Assembly (NCBI RefSeq): GCF_017357865.1
Contig: NZ_CP060096.1
Span: 248,001 to 312,000 of the forward strand
DNA: 64,000 nt
From: Aceticella autotrophica
GTDB lineage: Bacteria > Bacillota > Thermoanaerobacteria > Thermoanaerobacterales > Thermoanaerobacteraceae
Direction: 5' to 3'
In this document: positions 18,173 to 27,899 of the stretch, piece after piece
Position numbering within the stretch: position 1 is the stretch's first letter
Layout: every line of letters begins with the position of its first letter
Notes under the pieces: generated by a model
What the model was told of the DNA's origin: nothing
Seen by the model: the letters and a program-made list of their open reading frames with translations, nothing else
Databases searched by the model: none
Program-made: the position numbers and the translations under genes

Positions 18173-18197
18173 CTTCGGGGAAAATCCCGAAGATTTT
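18172..18197 (+). terminator. Terminator after yabR
   Basis: CTTCGGG-GAAAAT-CCCGAAG is followed by ATTTTT, immediately after the yabR stop codon. Confidence 0.85.
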
Positions 18198-18217
18198 TAT
18201 GTCTGGAGGCTAACACT

Positions 18218-19126
18218 TTGAGGTATTCAGTTGTAGATATAGGTACAAATTCAATACGACATCTTATATGTGATGTAACAGATTATAAGCTGTTTAAAAT
18301 AAAAAAAGAGGTAAAAACAACACGTATTGGTGAAGGTCTTGCAAAGAACGGCAGATTAAGCAGTGATGCCATAAAGAGAAGTATTGAGGCCATAAAAACA
18401 TATATGGAAGATGCAAAAAAATTTAATGTAGATATGATATATGCATTTGCTACCTCTGCCATTAGGGATGCAAAAAACGCCGATGTTTTTATTGATGAAT
18501 TATCAAACATAGGTATTGATTTTGATGTAATAGATGGGGAAAAGGAAAGCCTGTATGGATACCTTGGAGCTTTACGGGGTTTAAATAAAGACAGCGGGCT
18601 TGTGATTGATATTGGAGGCGGAAGTACCGAATTTGCCTATAAAGGAAAAGGACTTACTGCAAATAGCTTTGATATTGGTGCAGTAAGATTAACCGAAAAA
18701 TTTATAAAAAATGACCCTCCAACATTAGAAGAATATAATTCAATAAGAAACTATATAATAGATATGTTGTCAACCTTCATAAATAATATCAAAAGAGTTC
18801 CTGAGAATATTATAGGAATCGGCGGCACAATAACATCCCTTGCCGCAGTATCGCAAGAACTTAAGATATATTCCAGCGATAAGGTACATGGATATATATT
18901 AAATAGAACTGAGATAAAACGGCTGCTTGATATTTTCATGTCTAAAAATAAAGATGAACGTAAAATGATTTTTGGATTACAGGAAGGAAGAGCTGATATT
19001 ATAATAGCAGGTACGGTAATTTTACTAACTTCCTTAGAATTATTGAATATTTCTTCAATTACAGTCAGTGAATGGGATAATTTGGAAGGTTATATAATAA
19101 ACAAAATAAACAGCACGACAGAATAA
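18218..19126 (+). CDS. ppx: Ppx/GppA-family exopolyphosphatase
   Basis: The 302-aa protein begins Y-S-V-V-D-I-G-T-N-S-I-R, has A-T-S-A-I-R-D-A-K-N, the phosphate-binding I-D-I-G-G-G-S-T-E-F and G-I-G-G-T-I-T-S-L-A. All are signatures of the Ppx/GppA family, which removes phosphate from polyphosphate or from pppGpp. It is the short single-module form. The TTG start at 18218 follows TGGAGG. The last 41 bp of the gene lie in the 111-bp target duplication of the adjacent IS1634-type element and reappear at 21169. Confidence 0.92.
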   Translation: MRYSVVDIGTNSIRHLICDVTDYKLFKIKKEVKTTRIGEGLAKNGRLSSDAIKRSIEAIKTYMEDAKKFNVDMIYAFATSAIRDAKNADVFIDELSNIGIDFDVIDGEKESLYGYLGALRGLNKDSGLVIDIGGGSTEFAYKGKGLTANSFDIGAVRLTEKFIKNDPPTLEEYNSIRNYIIDMLSTFINNIKRVPENIIGIGGTITSLAAVSQELKIYSSDKVHGYILNRTEIKRLLDIFMSKNKDERKMIFGLQEGRADIIIAGTVILLTSLELLNISSITVSEWDNLEGYIINKINSTTE

Positions 19127-19196
19127 CATATATTTTATAAATACAAAAATTTAAGCTAAGGGGTATTGACATAGAGGTATTTATGTAATATAATAA
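19086..19196. repeat. 111-bp target duplication of the IS1634-type element (left arm)
   Basis: The sequence from AAGGTTATATAATAAAC to the TATAATAA before the element reappears to the right of the element. The right arm starts at 21169, is interrupted at 21223 by the IS30-type element, resumes at 26073, is interrupted again at 26112 by IS1202 copy 2, and finishes at about 27928. Long, variable target duplications are characteristic of the IS1634/IS1549 group. The duplicated segment holds the ppx 3' end and the tRNA-operon promoter. Confidence 0.88.
19166..19194 (+). promoter_or_regulatory. Orphan copy of the tRNA-cluster promoter
   Basis: TTGACA and TATAAT with a 17-bp spacer are identical to the promoter at 27900-27928. 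This copy, created by the target duplication, now points into the 3' end of the IS1634-type transposase gene, antisense to it. Confidence 0.8.
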
Positions 19197-21168
19197 CCTG
19201 ACTTTTGCAGCAAAAAGAGATAAAAAATGCCCTCAACCACTTTAAAATAAAGGGTTTGGGGCATTCTAATTTTGTCAAAAAGTTGTAGTGGAAATCAACT
19301 TTTTTTCGTCTCCCCTAAAAATTTTTTTATATCTTTTAAAGTCATAATCTTTTTACTAAAATCAATATTTAACTCTTTTCCGATATCTTCAAGAATATCA
19401 TTATAAAAATCAAAAAGATAATAATTCTCCTTTATATGACTACAGGAGGCTTTACTCAGACTCTCAAGCATTTCTCTTACAGAATATTTACCCTTTAATC
19501 TGTGTTCAAGTATCCTTACAATTACAAGTGATATAAAACATGTCAGAAAATGAGCATCAATATGCTCCTTCAACGACAAATAAACCGGTCTACTCTCAAA
19601 ATCACTTTTGGTTACCTTAAAGGACTCTTCTATCTTCCAAAGTCCACGGTACATCTCAATTATTTTCTCGGGTGACTCCTTATATTCACTGGTAACAATA
19701 GCATAATAACCGTCGAACTTTTCTTCTTCACGTAACTTCTCTTTATTAAAAGCTAAATGTTGACGTACACTCTCCGATATTTCACCGGTATTAGCATCAA
19801 ATGTAAGGTTTTTTACGTATTTTAAAGCACCATAAGATATAGACTTATTGTACCTTGCAGGATTTTTAATAAGGTCCATTGCCTTAGCTAATGCAGCTGC
19901 TCGATCTTGCTTTGCCTTTGCAGCATATTCGGGGCTATAGAAGATAACCTGTCTTTCATCCACTACCTTTTTTATCTTTTTCCATTCGTTGCAGTCACTT
20001 GAATTTCTCTTGGATAAAGTCTTGATTTTATTTTAAAACCATCACCTTTGCTAACATATCCATTTTCATCAAGGACATACTTCTGAAAATTTTTGTCGGC
20101 ACCGCGAACAGAATAACTTAATACATAACCATTTTTAGCAGATAGAATATACCAAATGTTATCTCCTGTGGTTAATCCTCTGTCTGCTACCACGATAATT
20201 CTGCCTAAGGAATATTCACGTTGAATCCCGCTTAGAGACGGAATCAGAGTAGTTTTATCCGGCGTATTTCCTGGAAAAAGCTTATATGTAATAGGTATAC
20301 CATTTGTGTCCATAAATAATCCCATCTGTACAATCGGATCAGGACGATGTTCTTTAGAAACTCCTTTTTTACGCAAGTCATCCTGTTCATCTATTTCAAA
20401 GTAATAATTTGTGACATCATAGTAAACAAGATCTGTGTTGCGATTATACTGAGATTTAATGTGTTCATGCAGCCAAAGCTGAAGAGCATCACTGTGTTTG
20501 TTAAACAGAGTAAGGCATCTGTATATATCATCCAAAGAAAAATTAAATTTTTCAAAGAATATATCCCTGTTTTCATAAGTTTTTTTCTTAGAAGCAGGAT
20601 AAAGCAGGCGTGAAAATACAAGCAATTTCATGATGGCATTTGCATCATATTTTTCTTTTGAATGCCGTTGTCTGTTTCTTAAGAATGTATCTACATCAAG
20701 TTCATGATAAATTTTACTCAAAGCTGCATAACCGAAATTCTTGCGGTTAAATGAGTTGGCTAAAATTAACTCATTTTTTGCAATAGTAAACGTAAGAGGT
20801 GAATTCTCCGATAGCCTTTCTTCCTCCAGCTTTTTTGCCTCGTTGGTGAAAAATCCAATAGGGTCATCATACTCTTTTTCTAATTTATCAAGATAGCCAA
20901 GGGATTTTACAGTAATAGATCTTGTAGTTTTAGTATTTTTATCCCAATAATTATGAACGATAGATAGGTATGTACGTCCTGTTTTTTTATTAGTGGCTTT
21001 TCTAAGATACATGGTAATAACACTCCCCTCTATTACTTCTATTATATCATACCAATCCAAAAAAATCCATAAAAATATGACAAAAATTTAAAAAAATTTT
21101 ACCCGAAATCATTAGTAAAATTAATGGTTTCGGGTTATGTTACTTTAAAATGTGCTGCAAAAGTGGGG
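19197..21168 (-). mobile_element. IS1634-type insertion sequence
   Basis: The ends carry a 16-bp inverted repeat matching at 14 positions (CCTGACTTTTGCAGCA at the left, CCCCACTTTTGCAGCA at the right). A 111-bp target duplication flanks the element. It holds one transposase frame broken by a frameshift. It was the first insertion at this site, because later elements lie in its right duplication arm. Confidence 0.88.
19295..21012 (-). pseudogene. IS1634-type transposase, frameshifted
   Basis: The upstream frame (to 19972) ends after A-T-N-G-K-R; the downstream frame resumes at V-V-D-E-R-Q. The break lies at A-rich bases near 19975-19985 and needs a -1 shift. Catalytic regions are on both sides: V-Y-Y-D-V-T-N-Y-Y-F-E and I-V-V-A-D-R-G-L-T-T upstream, Y-R-G-L-W-K-I-E-E-S-F downstream. 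Together they give about 570 aa, the normal family length. The start is the ATG at 21012 behind GAGGGGAG with a TATAAT box upstream. The A run is only five bases and the local codons do not form a usual slippery heptamer, so I favour a mutation over programmed frameshifting. Confidence 0.82.
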
Positions 21169-22555
21169 AAGGTTATATAATAAACAAAATAAACAGCACG
21201 ACAGAATAACATATATTTTATAAGGTAAGTTGTAAAATAAAGTGACGGAACAAGCAAAAATTGGACTCATGGTAAATCCGATGTATAATATTAAGTGAGA
21301 AAACAAAACAATACAAAGGAGATTATACCATGAGTCAATATGATAATATCATAGAATTGAGAAAATATAAACACCTTACAGCAAAAGAAAGATACAAAAT
21401 AGAGATATTGCTGAAGGAAGGACTAAAACCTTATGAAATTGCACAACGAATGGGAAGAGGGACCAGGACAATTGAAAGAGAAGTAAATAGAGGGAAGGTA
21501 AGACTTCTAAATTCTGATTTAACATATAGAGAAGAGTACTGTGCAGATGCAGGACAGCGCATATATAATGAAAATGCAAAGAATAAAGGACCTGGTCTAA
21601 AGATAGGGAAAGACCATAAACTGGTTAAATATATAGAAAACAAGATAATCAAAGAAAATTACTCACCTGATGCAGTAATTGGAGAGATAAAAAAAAGAAA
21701 ATAAAATTTAAAGCCCAAATATGTACAAAGACATTATATAACTATATAGATCGGGGTGATGTATTTCTAAAACTTACAAATAAAGATCTTCCCGTAAAAA
21801 AAGAAGGAAAAAAGAGAGACTATAAGAAAATAAAAATACCACATAAAAATCTTAAAGGAACAAGCATTGAAGAAAGACAACCAGAGGTAGATAACAGAAA
21901 AGAATATGGGCACTGGGAAATGGATTGTGTTGTAGGAAAACGAGAAGGGAAAGGTGCGGTATTACTGGTATTAAGCGAAAGAAGCATACGAGAAGAAATC
22001 ATTATTAAAATGCCGGCAAAGACGCAAGAATCAGTTATTGCATCACTTGACAGATTAGAAAGAAAATATGGAAAAGCATTTAAAGAGAAATTCAAAACAA
22101 TAACGGTTGATAATGGCAGTGAATTCTTGGATTATGAAGGAATAGAAAGGTCTATAAAGTATAAAGAAGAGAAAAGAGTCAAATTGTATTATGCACATCC
22201 TTATAGCTCATGGGAGCGAGGGACAAACGAAAATATCAACAAACTAATAAGGCGGTTTATACCAAAAGGGATGGATATAAGCAAGATAAGCAATGCGAGG
22301 ATAAAATACATAGAAAATTGGATAAACAGCTATCCAAGGAGGATATTTGGATATAAATTGTTAAACAGCAAGATATCACATCCTAAAAAATAGAGATTAA
22401 ACAAGCTGACTTATCATAAAAAGTATAAAGATTAAACAATCACTAAATATTATTTTTACTCAAAAATTCACATTATACAATCTATAAGAACATATTATTC
22501 TAAAATCATAGTCCTATTGTTTTAAGAATATTCATTTTGGGGTTTTACGCTTTTT

Positions 22556-22684
22556 GGGTAAATGCCATCTTGAATGTACCTTCTCCCCCGGATTGAACCG
22601 GGAGAAAGTTGTTTTATGGCACCAACCCTCTCCGAAGTGCTCAGGTTGCACCCCTGCATTTCCCTATCCCCTCCGGAGAAGAAG
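22556..22684 (-). ncRNA. Candidate structured RNA in transposon copy B
   Basis: This GC-rich stretch between the ATPase gene and the element end repeats the structure described at 50155-50286. An 11-bp stem closes on a TTCAAT loop, a flanking stem pairs GTGCCAT with ATGGCAT, and a further stem pairs CTCCGGAG with CTTCGGAG. Transcription would follow the ATPase gene. No homology to a known RNA family was recognised. Confidence 0.45.
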
Positions 22685-22702
22685 ATACACTCATACATAC
22701 AA

Positions 22703-23506
22703 TTACTCTGTAATATTTATATCGCTTTGAGCTCTAAATACTAGCTCGCCATTTATAGTTTTTTGACTTTCTTTAGCTCCTAATATCATTGACATTTCTG
22801 CAAGTAAATTAATTTTTCTTAAATATCCATTTGTGCTTGAATATATTAATTCAATTGCGTCATTAGTAAATATTGTTTCATTGCAGTTTGCACATTTTAA
22901 TCTGGATGTTATATATTCTTTTGTTTCATCTTTGTTTAAACCCTTAAATGAATAATTTAAAACTATTCGCTGCCTTAATGCTTCATGTGCTTGTCTATTC
23001 AACTGTATAATTAATTGTGTCTGTCCTGATAATATAAGTAATGCATAATTTTTTGTGTCCATGTCAAAATTAAATATAATGCGTAAATCATCAAGGATTG
23101 AGTTGCTTATGAACTGAGCCTCATCAACGATGATAACGGGAGTTATGTTTTTTGAATGATAGCTTAATATTACATCCTGTATCTGGCGAAACATATCGCA
23201 TTTTCTATGCTTCGGTATTAACCCTAAGCCGTCGGACAAATACTTGTAAAAATCCATAACTGTAAGCGTTGATATCGGTATGTATACAACCTTGTACATA
23301 TTAGGATTTAAAGAATTTACAAAGCATTTTAGTGTATATGACTTACCAGATCCAGGATCTCCTGTTATTAGCCCAAATCCTTTTTTGTCTTTTAAAAATT
23401 CTAATCTGCTCATTGCTTGTATATAATCCTGTGATTTGTAGTGATATTTTACATCACATTCTTTAGAAAATGGATTAAAAGTTAATCCATAATATACATT
23501 GAACAT
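22703..23506 (-). CDS. AAA+ ATPase of transposon (TniB/TnsC/ExeA-like), copy B
   Basis: The protein has a Walker A motif G-D-P-G-S-G-K-S, a Walker B motif V-I-I-V-D-E-A-Q, and a sensor-like L-I-L-S-G-Q-T. These fit transposition regulators of the TniB/TnsC/MuB type, which bind target DNA and activate the DDE transposase. The start is placed at the ATG before F-N-V-Y-Y-G-L with AGAAGGA upstream; an ATG seven codons earlier follows directly after the transposase stop. It differs from copy A by one residue (Asn for Asp in I-F-T-N-D-A). It ends I-N-I-T-E, followed by the folded segment. Confidence 0.88.
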   Translation of the reverse strand: MFNVYYGLTFNPFSKECDVKYHYKSQDYIQAMSRLEFLKDKKGFGLITGDPGSGKSYTLKCFVNSLNPNMYKVVYIPISTLTVMDFYKYLSDGLGLIPKHRKCDMFRQIQDVILSYHSKNITPVIIVDEAQFISNSILDDLRIIFNFDMDTKNYALLILSGQTQLIIQLNRQAHEALRQRIVLNYSFKGLNKDETKEYITSRLKCANCNETIFTNDAIELIYSSTNGYLRKINLLAEMSMILGAKESQKTINGELVFRAQSDINITE

Positions 23507-23527
23507 TGTTTTTCCTTCTTTCTTCAT

Positions 23528-24766
23528 TTACAAAGAAAAGTCTATTTCTTTTCTTCTTATCTTAGAATTATCAATTTTGTTTACGGGATGTATTGTTTGC
23601 AAGAGTTTGCCGTCTTCACTAAAAATATATGCTTTATCAAGTGATTTTGGATAATATCGTATATTTACATAATCACCGATATACTGCATTGGCACTTCAA
23701 ATTTGACTTTTTCTATTGATACTGTGGCATCTTTAATTACACGCCTTTTGACTCTATAGAGAAATATGTTATCAATCTCTTCTTTAGAATCTATGAATTT
23801 CATCGTGTCAGTATATTTAATGAATTTCTCTATGGGCTTCATATTTATTGATGAATGTACTGTTTGATGGTATATTCCTTCAATATATTTATTCAAGTTC
23901 TCATTCAATTCGTCTATGGAAGATATTTTCTGCCAATCAAATCCATACATCCATTGGTCTTTTAATGTTCTGAAAAACCTTTCAATTTTTCCTTTCGATT
24001 CTGGCGAATACGGTTCAGCATAACATAAAGACGTTCCTAATGATGCACATATTAAATGCAATTGTTCGCTTTGGAATACCTTGCCGTTATCAACAAATAG
24101 TTTTTTAGGAACACCTCTTTTTGAAACAGCTTTTTTGTATGCATCAATAAGTGATATGACATTATCTGTCTCATAAAATTCTGCATGTGTTATTAACCTT
24201 GATGAATCATCCAGAAAAGCAATAAGGTATGTCTTAATCTTCTTGCCGTTAATAACTAAGTATGGACCCATAGATATATCAGATTGCCAGCAGTCATTAG
24301 GATACTCCATTTCAAAAGCTCTCCTGTCTTTTGTATTCAATGCTGATGTAGATATTTTAGTTTTTCGAAGATATCTTTGGATTGTAGATAAGGATACCTT
24401 ATCAAGGTCAATAAACTTTTTAACTAAAAGTTCCTGATAGATTGACTTAGCTGATCTTCTTGGATTATCAACTTTTAGATTCTTAATATAGGCTTTAATG
24501 TCATCAGTTAAAACTCTTGAAGCACCTTTGTCGCATCTGCTTTTAGGATATAGACCTTCAAATCCATATTTTCTGTAACAGTAAAGCCATGTCTTAATTG
24601 TATTAGGAGAAAATTCTCTTTTACCTAACGAAGGCACATCATAAACCTTAGAAGTAATAACCTCCATATATTCTTTTGCTGTTTCCTGAGTGTAATTTTC
24701 ATTGATAAGCGGTGCTATCAAAGAAAATTTAAAATAAGCAATTTTTTGTTTAACATCATTATCCAT
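23528..24766 (-). CDS. DDE transposase of three-gene transposon, copy B
   Basis: The 412-aa protein has an N-terminal helix-turn-helix region and a retroviral-integrase-type core with D163 (C-W-Q-S-D-I-S), D226 (F-V-D-N-G-K) and E262 (E-S-K-G-K-I-E-R-F), giving DD(35)E spacing. The C-terminal beta-rich part resembles Mu/TniA-type transposases. The amino acid sequence matches copy A. It lies between the zinc-ribbon gene and the ATPase gene, with 230 non-coding bases upstream containing GATTAAAC motifs. Confidence 0.92.
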   Translation of the reverse strand: MDNDVKQKIAYFKFSLIAPLINENYTQETAKEYMEVITSKVYDVPSLGKREFSPNTIKTWLYCYRKYGFEGLYPKSRCDKGASRVLTDDIKAYIKNLKVDNPRRSAKSIYQELLVKKFIDLDKVSLSTIQRYLRKTKISTSALNTKDRRAFEMEYPNDCWQSDISMGPYLVINGKKIKTYLIAFLDDSSRLITHAEFYETDNVISLIDAYKKAVSKRGVPKKLFVDNGKVFQSEQLHLICASLGTSLCYAEPYSPESKGKIERFFRTLKDQWMYGFDWQKISSIDELNENLNKYIEGIYHQTVHSSINMKPIEKFIKYTDTMKFIDSKEEIDNIFLYRVKRRVIKDATVSIEKVKFEVPMQYIGDYVNIRYYPKSLDKAYIFSEDGKLLQTIHPVNKIDNSKIRRKEIDFSL

Positions 24767-24996
24767 TCTAAAAGCCTCCTCAATTATCTTTGAAAGTATT
24801 ATTAACTGGATAATGATGGTGCATTCACAAATGTTATGTGGAGAAATAAAATGCGAATTAGATAAATTTACATAGACAAATTCAGATTAAACATTTTTAA
24901 TCGAATTAAAATAATTATACAGTCAAAAATAGCGATTAAATTATGATAAAATATGACTTTTGCAAAAAAGCAAAAAAAATCTACCAAGAATTAAGT

Positions 24997-25569
24997 CTAA
25001 ACTTTTTTGAAAAAATGTACTTTCATCAAATCAAAATAGTGTAAATTAAACTTTACCTTTTCTTTTGTATATTTATAAATATTGCTTATCAAAGTTTTAG
25101 GTGATAAACTGTTCATTGTTTCAATGTATTCTTGAAAATTAGCAAAAAAGCTGTGAATATAATTCATAATCGAGAGAAATCTCATTTTGAAATAACTGAT
25201 ATTTTGCTGTTTCACAAAAGACAAATTAAACTCTTTAATGATCTCATCAGCAACATATGTAGTGCCATGTCCATCGATAAATATTTTTTTCAAGGAAGTT
25301 AGAATAACAGATAAAGGATAGATGAAATATGGCACTAAAAAGTCCGGTATTAAAGCATGTGTTTTATGGCATACAGGACAAATAACTCTTGCTATGGTAA
25401 TATCTATGCAATTATTGTCGATAAAGACACCCCTGCAGTAATAGCCATGCCTGTGCAATTTACCGTTGTAATTGCAATTAGGGCATCCAGATGGTGTATC
25501 TATGTACAAATATGATTTATTTTCGATATATTCATGTATATTTTTAATTGGAAAGGCTATAATTATCAT
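24997..25569 (-). CDS. Zinc-ribbon protein of three-gene transposon, copy B
   Basis: The 190-aa protein has a four-cysteine zinc ribbon (C29-P-N-C32 and C64-P-V-C67) with H-R-H-G-Y-Y between, then a helical C-terminal part. Similar small zinc-ribbon proteins are found beside DDE/ATPase pairs; I believe this is the type annotated DUF6431, but cannot confirm it. By position it could be an accessory or target-choosing factor, comparable in role to TniQ, though no TniQ similarity is visible. AGAAAGG precedes the ATG. Copy A has a 2-bp shorter spacing here. Confidence 0.75.
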   Translation of the reverse strand: MIIIAFPIKNIHEYIENKSYLYIDTPSGCPNCNYNGKLHRHGYYCRGVFIDNNCIDITIARVICPVCHKTHALIPDFLVPYFIYPLSVILTSLKKIFIDGHGTTYVADEIIKEFNLSFVKQQNISYFKMRFLSIMNYIHSFFANFQEYIETMNSLSPKTLISNIYKYTKEKVKFNLHYFDLMKVHFFKKV

Positions 25570-25819
25570 TGTGATACCTTTCTTGGGGAGGTAATTAATT
25601 TTACCGCCCCATTATTTTTTTCTATAATTGTAGGCAAGATTAACCAATCTTATACATGGATATGAAAATTAATTAACTTTACATAATGGATAAGGTTAAA
25701 TTATTTTGCTTTTTATATCATTTTTTATATTGAAATAATTTGCTATATAACAATAAATCAGCAAAAGATATGATGACTGCATAAAAGGCAAAAACTATTT
25801 TAAGAATCCAGTTGACAAC

Positions 25820-25946
25820 GAGCCTCTCCTATATGATGACCAGCCAGCGAGCCATCCCTCCATGCCCCCGAAGCATGTACAAGGAGAAAGGCTATGGGGC
25901 ATAAATGGCTGGCTATCCAGTAAGGCTATCATACAGGAACCTCTCA
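25820..25946 (+). ncRNA. Long imperfect hairpin in the IS30-type element
   Basis: Nested complementary segments can be read inward: TATGAT with ATCATA, AGCCA with TGGCT (twice), and ATGCCCC with GGGGCAT around a GAAGCATGTACAAGGAG loop region. The stretch is clearly more GC-rich than its surroundings and has no open frame. It lies between the IS30 transposase stop and the element's right end. Function unknown; it may be an RNA or an element end structure. Confidence 0.4.
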
Positions 25947-26112
25947 TTATAAACCGCACTTAAAAAACTTTTTGATTAGCTTTGCAATAAACCATATTGA
26001 AATGAAATAAGTAATCAATTAACATTATACATATTTACCAAATATTTCACGTCACTTAAACTTGCAATTTTTACATATATTTTATAAATACAAAAATTTA
26101 AGCTAAGGGGTA

Positions 26113-27881
26113 TGTAATTATTCTGTGATAATGTCATATTGAATTTATTCTGATAAAATGTCATGTATGAGAGAGGAGATATTCAATATGACTCAAAAAG
26201 AAATAAGTCGTCTTAGAGTTATCAATCAGACTATTGATAAAATTATAACCGTAAGAGAAGCTGCTGAGCTTCTGGGCCTCAGTGAACGCCAAGTAATAAG
26301 GTTAAAAGGAGGGGTTTTAAAAGATGGTCCTGCGTTCATAATTCATAAAAATAGAGGTAGGAAGCCTAAGCATGCTCTCTCGGATGAAATCGGAACCAAA
26401 ATTGTTGAGTTAAAACAAACAAAGTACCAAGAGGCTAATTTCATGCATTTTTCTGAGTTACTGGAAGAACATGAAAATATTAATGTGAGTTATTCTACAA
26501 TATATAGGATATTGACTAAAGAGGGTATTAAAAGCCCTAAAAAACATCGTAAGCGTAAATCTCATCATCGAAGAAAGAGAAAGCCTCAAAAGGGAATGCT
26601 GGTTCAGATTGATGCTTCTCCACATGAATGGATCATAGGAGATAAATCATTTACTCTACATGGAGCTATAGATGACGCTACCGGTGAAATTCTTGCACTT
26701 TTTTTTGCTCCTAACGAGTGTATGGAAGGATATTTCGAAGTCATAAGACAAATCGTTAACAACCATGGTATCCCTATCAGTATATATTCTGACCGTCACA
26801 CTATCTTTGTCTCTCCTAACAGCGGTAAACTATCTATAGAAGAACAATTAGAGGGAAAGACAGTTAATTTTACTCAGTTTGAAAGAGCTATGGGAGAGCT
26901 TGGAATCAACGTTATTAAGGCTAATTCTCCACAAGCTAAAGGCCGCATTGAAAAGCTATGGGATACGCTTCAAAGCAGGCTTCCTGTTGAGTTTAAGATT
27001 CATGGAATTGATACTATGAAAGCTGCTAATGCATTTTTATCGCAATTTATTGTCGCTTACAATGAAAAGTTTGGTGTCGAACCTGAAAATCCTGAACATG
27101 CTTTTAGAACGCTTGATTCTAATATTAACCTTGATTATATCTTATGCGTAAAGGAAGAGCGTACTATCATTGAAGGGTCTGCTTTTTCTTACAAGGGTAA
27201 GTATTATCAACTTATCAAGAATGGTAAAAAGGCTCCAGCTATGCCCAAAGCTAAACTTACTGTCTTAAGTAGTTCTAAAATAGGCGTAAAAGCTTTCTAT
27301 GCTGATGTTATATATGATACTTTGCTTCTTGATGAACGTCCAAAAAAAGAATCTTTAAAGTTATCTAAAGAGAAAACTGTGAAACAAACTATAGTAAAGC
27401 CAAGTGCCGATCACCCATGGCGGCATGCACAAAAGAAGAAGCCCAATTACGCGTATGAAGAAACCGATCGTGAGATCGTTGAAATGCTTAATCAGCTTTT
27501 CAATTCTACGCGTGCATGGGCATAGAAAAATATTGTCATATATTATGATACTCGCTTTGATGGTATTTATCAAGGCTTAATTTCCTATGCCTTTTTTAAG
27601 GTTTCTCTTTTAAAGAGATGTATAGAATAAATTGCATGTTTTTATGTCTTTAGATTACAAGACATAATATTCTATACATAGTATATCTACAATTAACGCG
27701 TGCTTTGAAAGGCTCTTCGACAATTTTATATTATTATCAATTCAAAATCTTTTGCTACAATTTTACTTCGTTTTAAGAAAAATTTGTTACCATCACTGAA
27801 ACATAAAAGCATATTTAAACATGACATTTTCACTGAATAAATTTGCTCTTTTTTAGGTGACATTTTCACAGACTATTGACA
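26113..27881 (+). mobile_element. IS1202-type insertion sequence, copy 2
   Basis: It has the same 1769-bp length and termini as copy 1, in the opposite orientation, and is flanked by the 18-bp duplication AATTTAAGCTAAGGGGTA at 26095-26112 and 27882-27899. It is inserted in the right arm of the IS1634 target duplication, immediately upstream of the tRNA promoter, and leaves that promoter intact. Confidence 0.92.
26188..27525 (+). CDS. IS1202-type DDE transposase, copy 2
   Basis: The protein is identical to copy 1: N-terminal helix-turn-helix, catalytic D in V-Q-I-D-A-S-P-H, D in Y-S-D-R-H, and E in G-R-I-E-K-L-W. Start at the ATG at 26188 after GAGAGGAG. The gene is intact. The 356 bp after the stop contain the same long hairpin as copy 1, near 27620-27690. 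Confidence 0.93.
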   Translation: MTQKEISRLRVINQTIDKIITVREAAELLGLSERQVIRLKGGVLKDGPAFIIHKNRGRKPKHALSDEIGTKIVELKQTKYQEANFMHFSELLEEHENINVSYSTIYRILTKEGIKSPKKHRKRKSHHRRKRKPQKGMLVQIDASPHEWIIGDKSFTLHGAIDDATGEILALFFAPNECMEGYFEVIRQIVNNHGIPISIYSDRHTIFVSPNSGKLSIEEQLEGKTVNFTQFERAMGELGINVIKANSPQAKGRIEKLWDTLQSRLPVEFKIHGIDTMKAANAFLSQFIVAYNEKFGVEPENPEHAFRTLDSNINLDYILCVKEERTIIEGSAFSYKGKYYQLIKNGKKAPAMPKAKLTVLSSSKIGVKAFYADVIYDTLLLDERPKKESLKLSKEKTVKQTIVKPSADHPWRHAQKKKPNYAYEETDREIVEMLNQLFNSTRAWA

Positions 27882-27899
27882 AATTTAAGCTAAGGGGTA

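Larger units (their letters stand above)
22359..25752 (-). mobile_element. Three-gene DDE/AAA+/zinc-ribbon transposon, copy B
   Basis: The 3394-bp element starts and ends with TGTTA inverted repeats (TGTTAAACAGCAAG at the gene-3' end, TGTTATATAGCAAA at the other), flanked by the 6-bp duplication ATAAAT. It carries, in transcription order, a zinc-ribbon protein, a DDE integrase-like transposase and an AAA+ ATPase, then a GC-rich folded segment. GATTAAAC motifs recur near 22395, 22430 and 24885 and may be transposase sites. Copy A at 47091-50483 differs by only a few bases and short indels. Confidence 0.92.
21330..25784 (+). pseudogene. IS30-type transposase, frameshifted and split by an insertion
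   Basis: The N-terminal frame has the IS30 helix-turn-helix (L-T-A-K-E-R-Y-K-I-E...I-A-Q-R-M-G-R-G-T-R-T-I-E-R-E). It ends near 21704 in a run of eight A; the catalytic part continues in another frame: G-H-W-E-M-D, T-V-D-N-G-S-E-F, and W-E-R-G-T-N-E-N-I-N-K. At 22358 the three-gene transposon interrupts codons for G-Y-K. Joining 22358 to 25759 restores G-Y-K-S-A-K-D-M-M-T-A and a stop at 25782-25784, a normal IS30 C-terminus. The gene therefore has two independent lesions and is dead. Confidence 0.88.
21224..26072 (+). mobile_element. IS30-type element, interrupted by the three-gene transposon
   Basis: Both outer ends carry a related inverted repeat ending AAGTGACG (GTTGTAAAATAAAGTGACG at the left; complement of CGTCACTTAAACTTGCAAT at the right). 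ACATATATTTTATAA, 15 bp, flanks the element at 21209-21223 and 26073-26087. The transposase gene is split at 22358/25753 by the three-gene transposon. Without that insert the IS30-type element would be about 1.45 kb. A GC-rich folded segment lies between its transposase stop and right end. Confidence 0.82.

Noticed and set aside
19966-19990. Programmed -1 frameshift in the IS1634-type transposase
   Set aside because: The A run is short (five), the in-frame heptamer is not a usual slippery sequence, and related transposases are single frames. A mutation is more likely.
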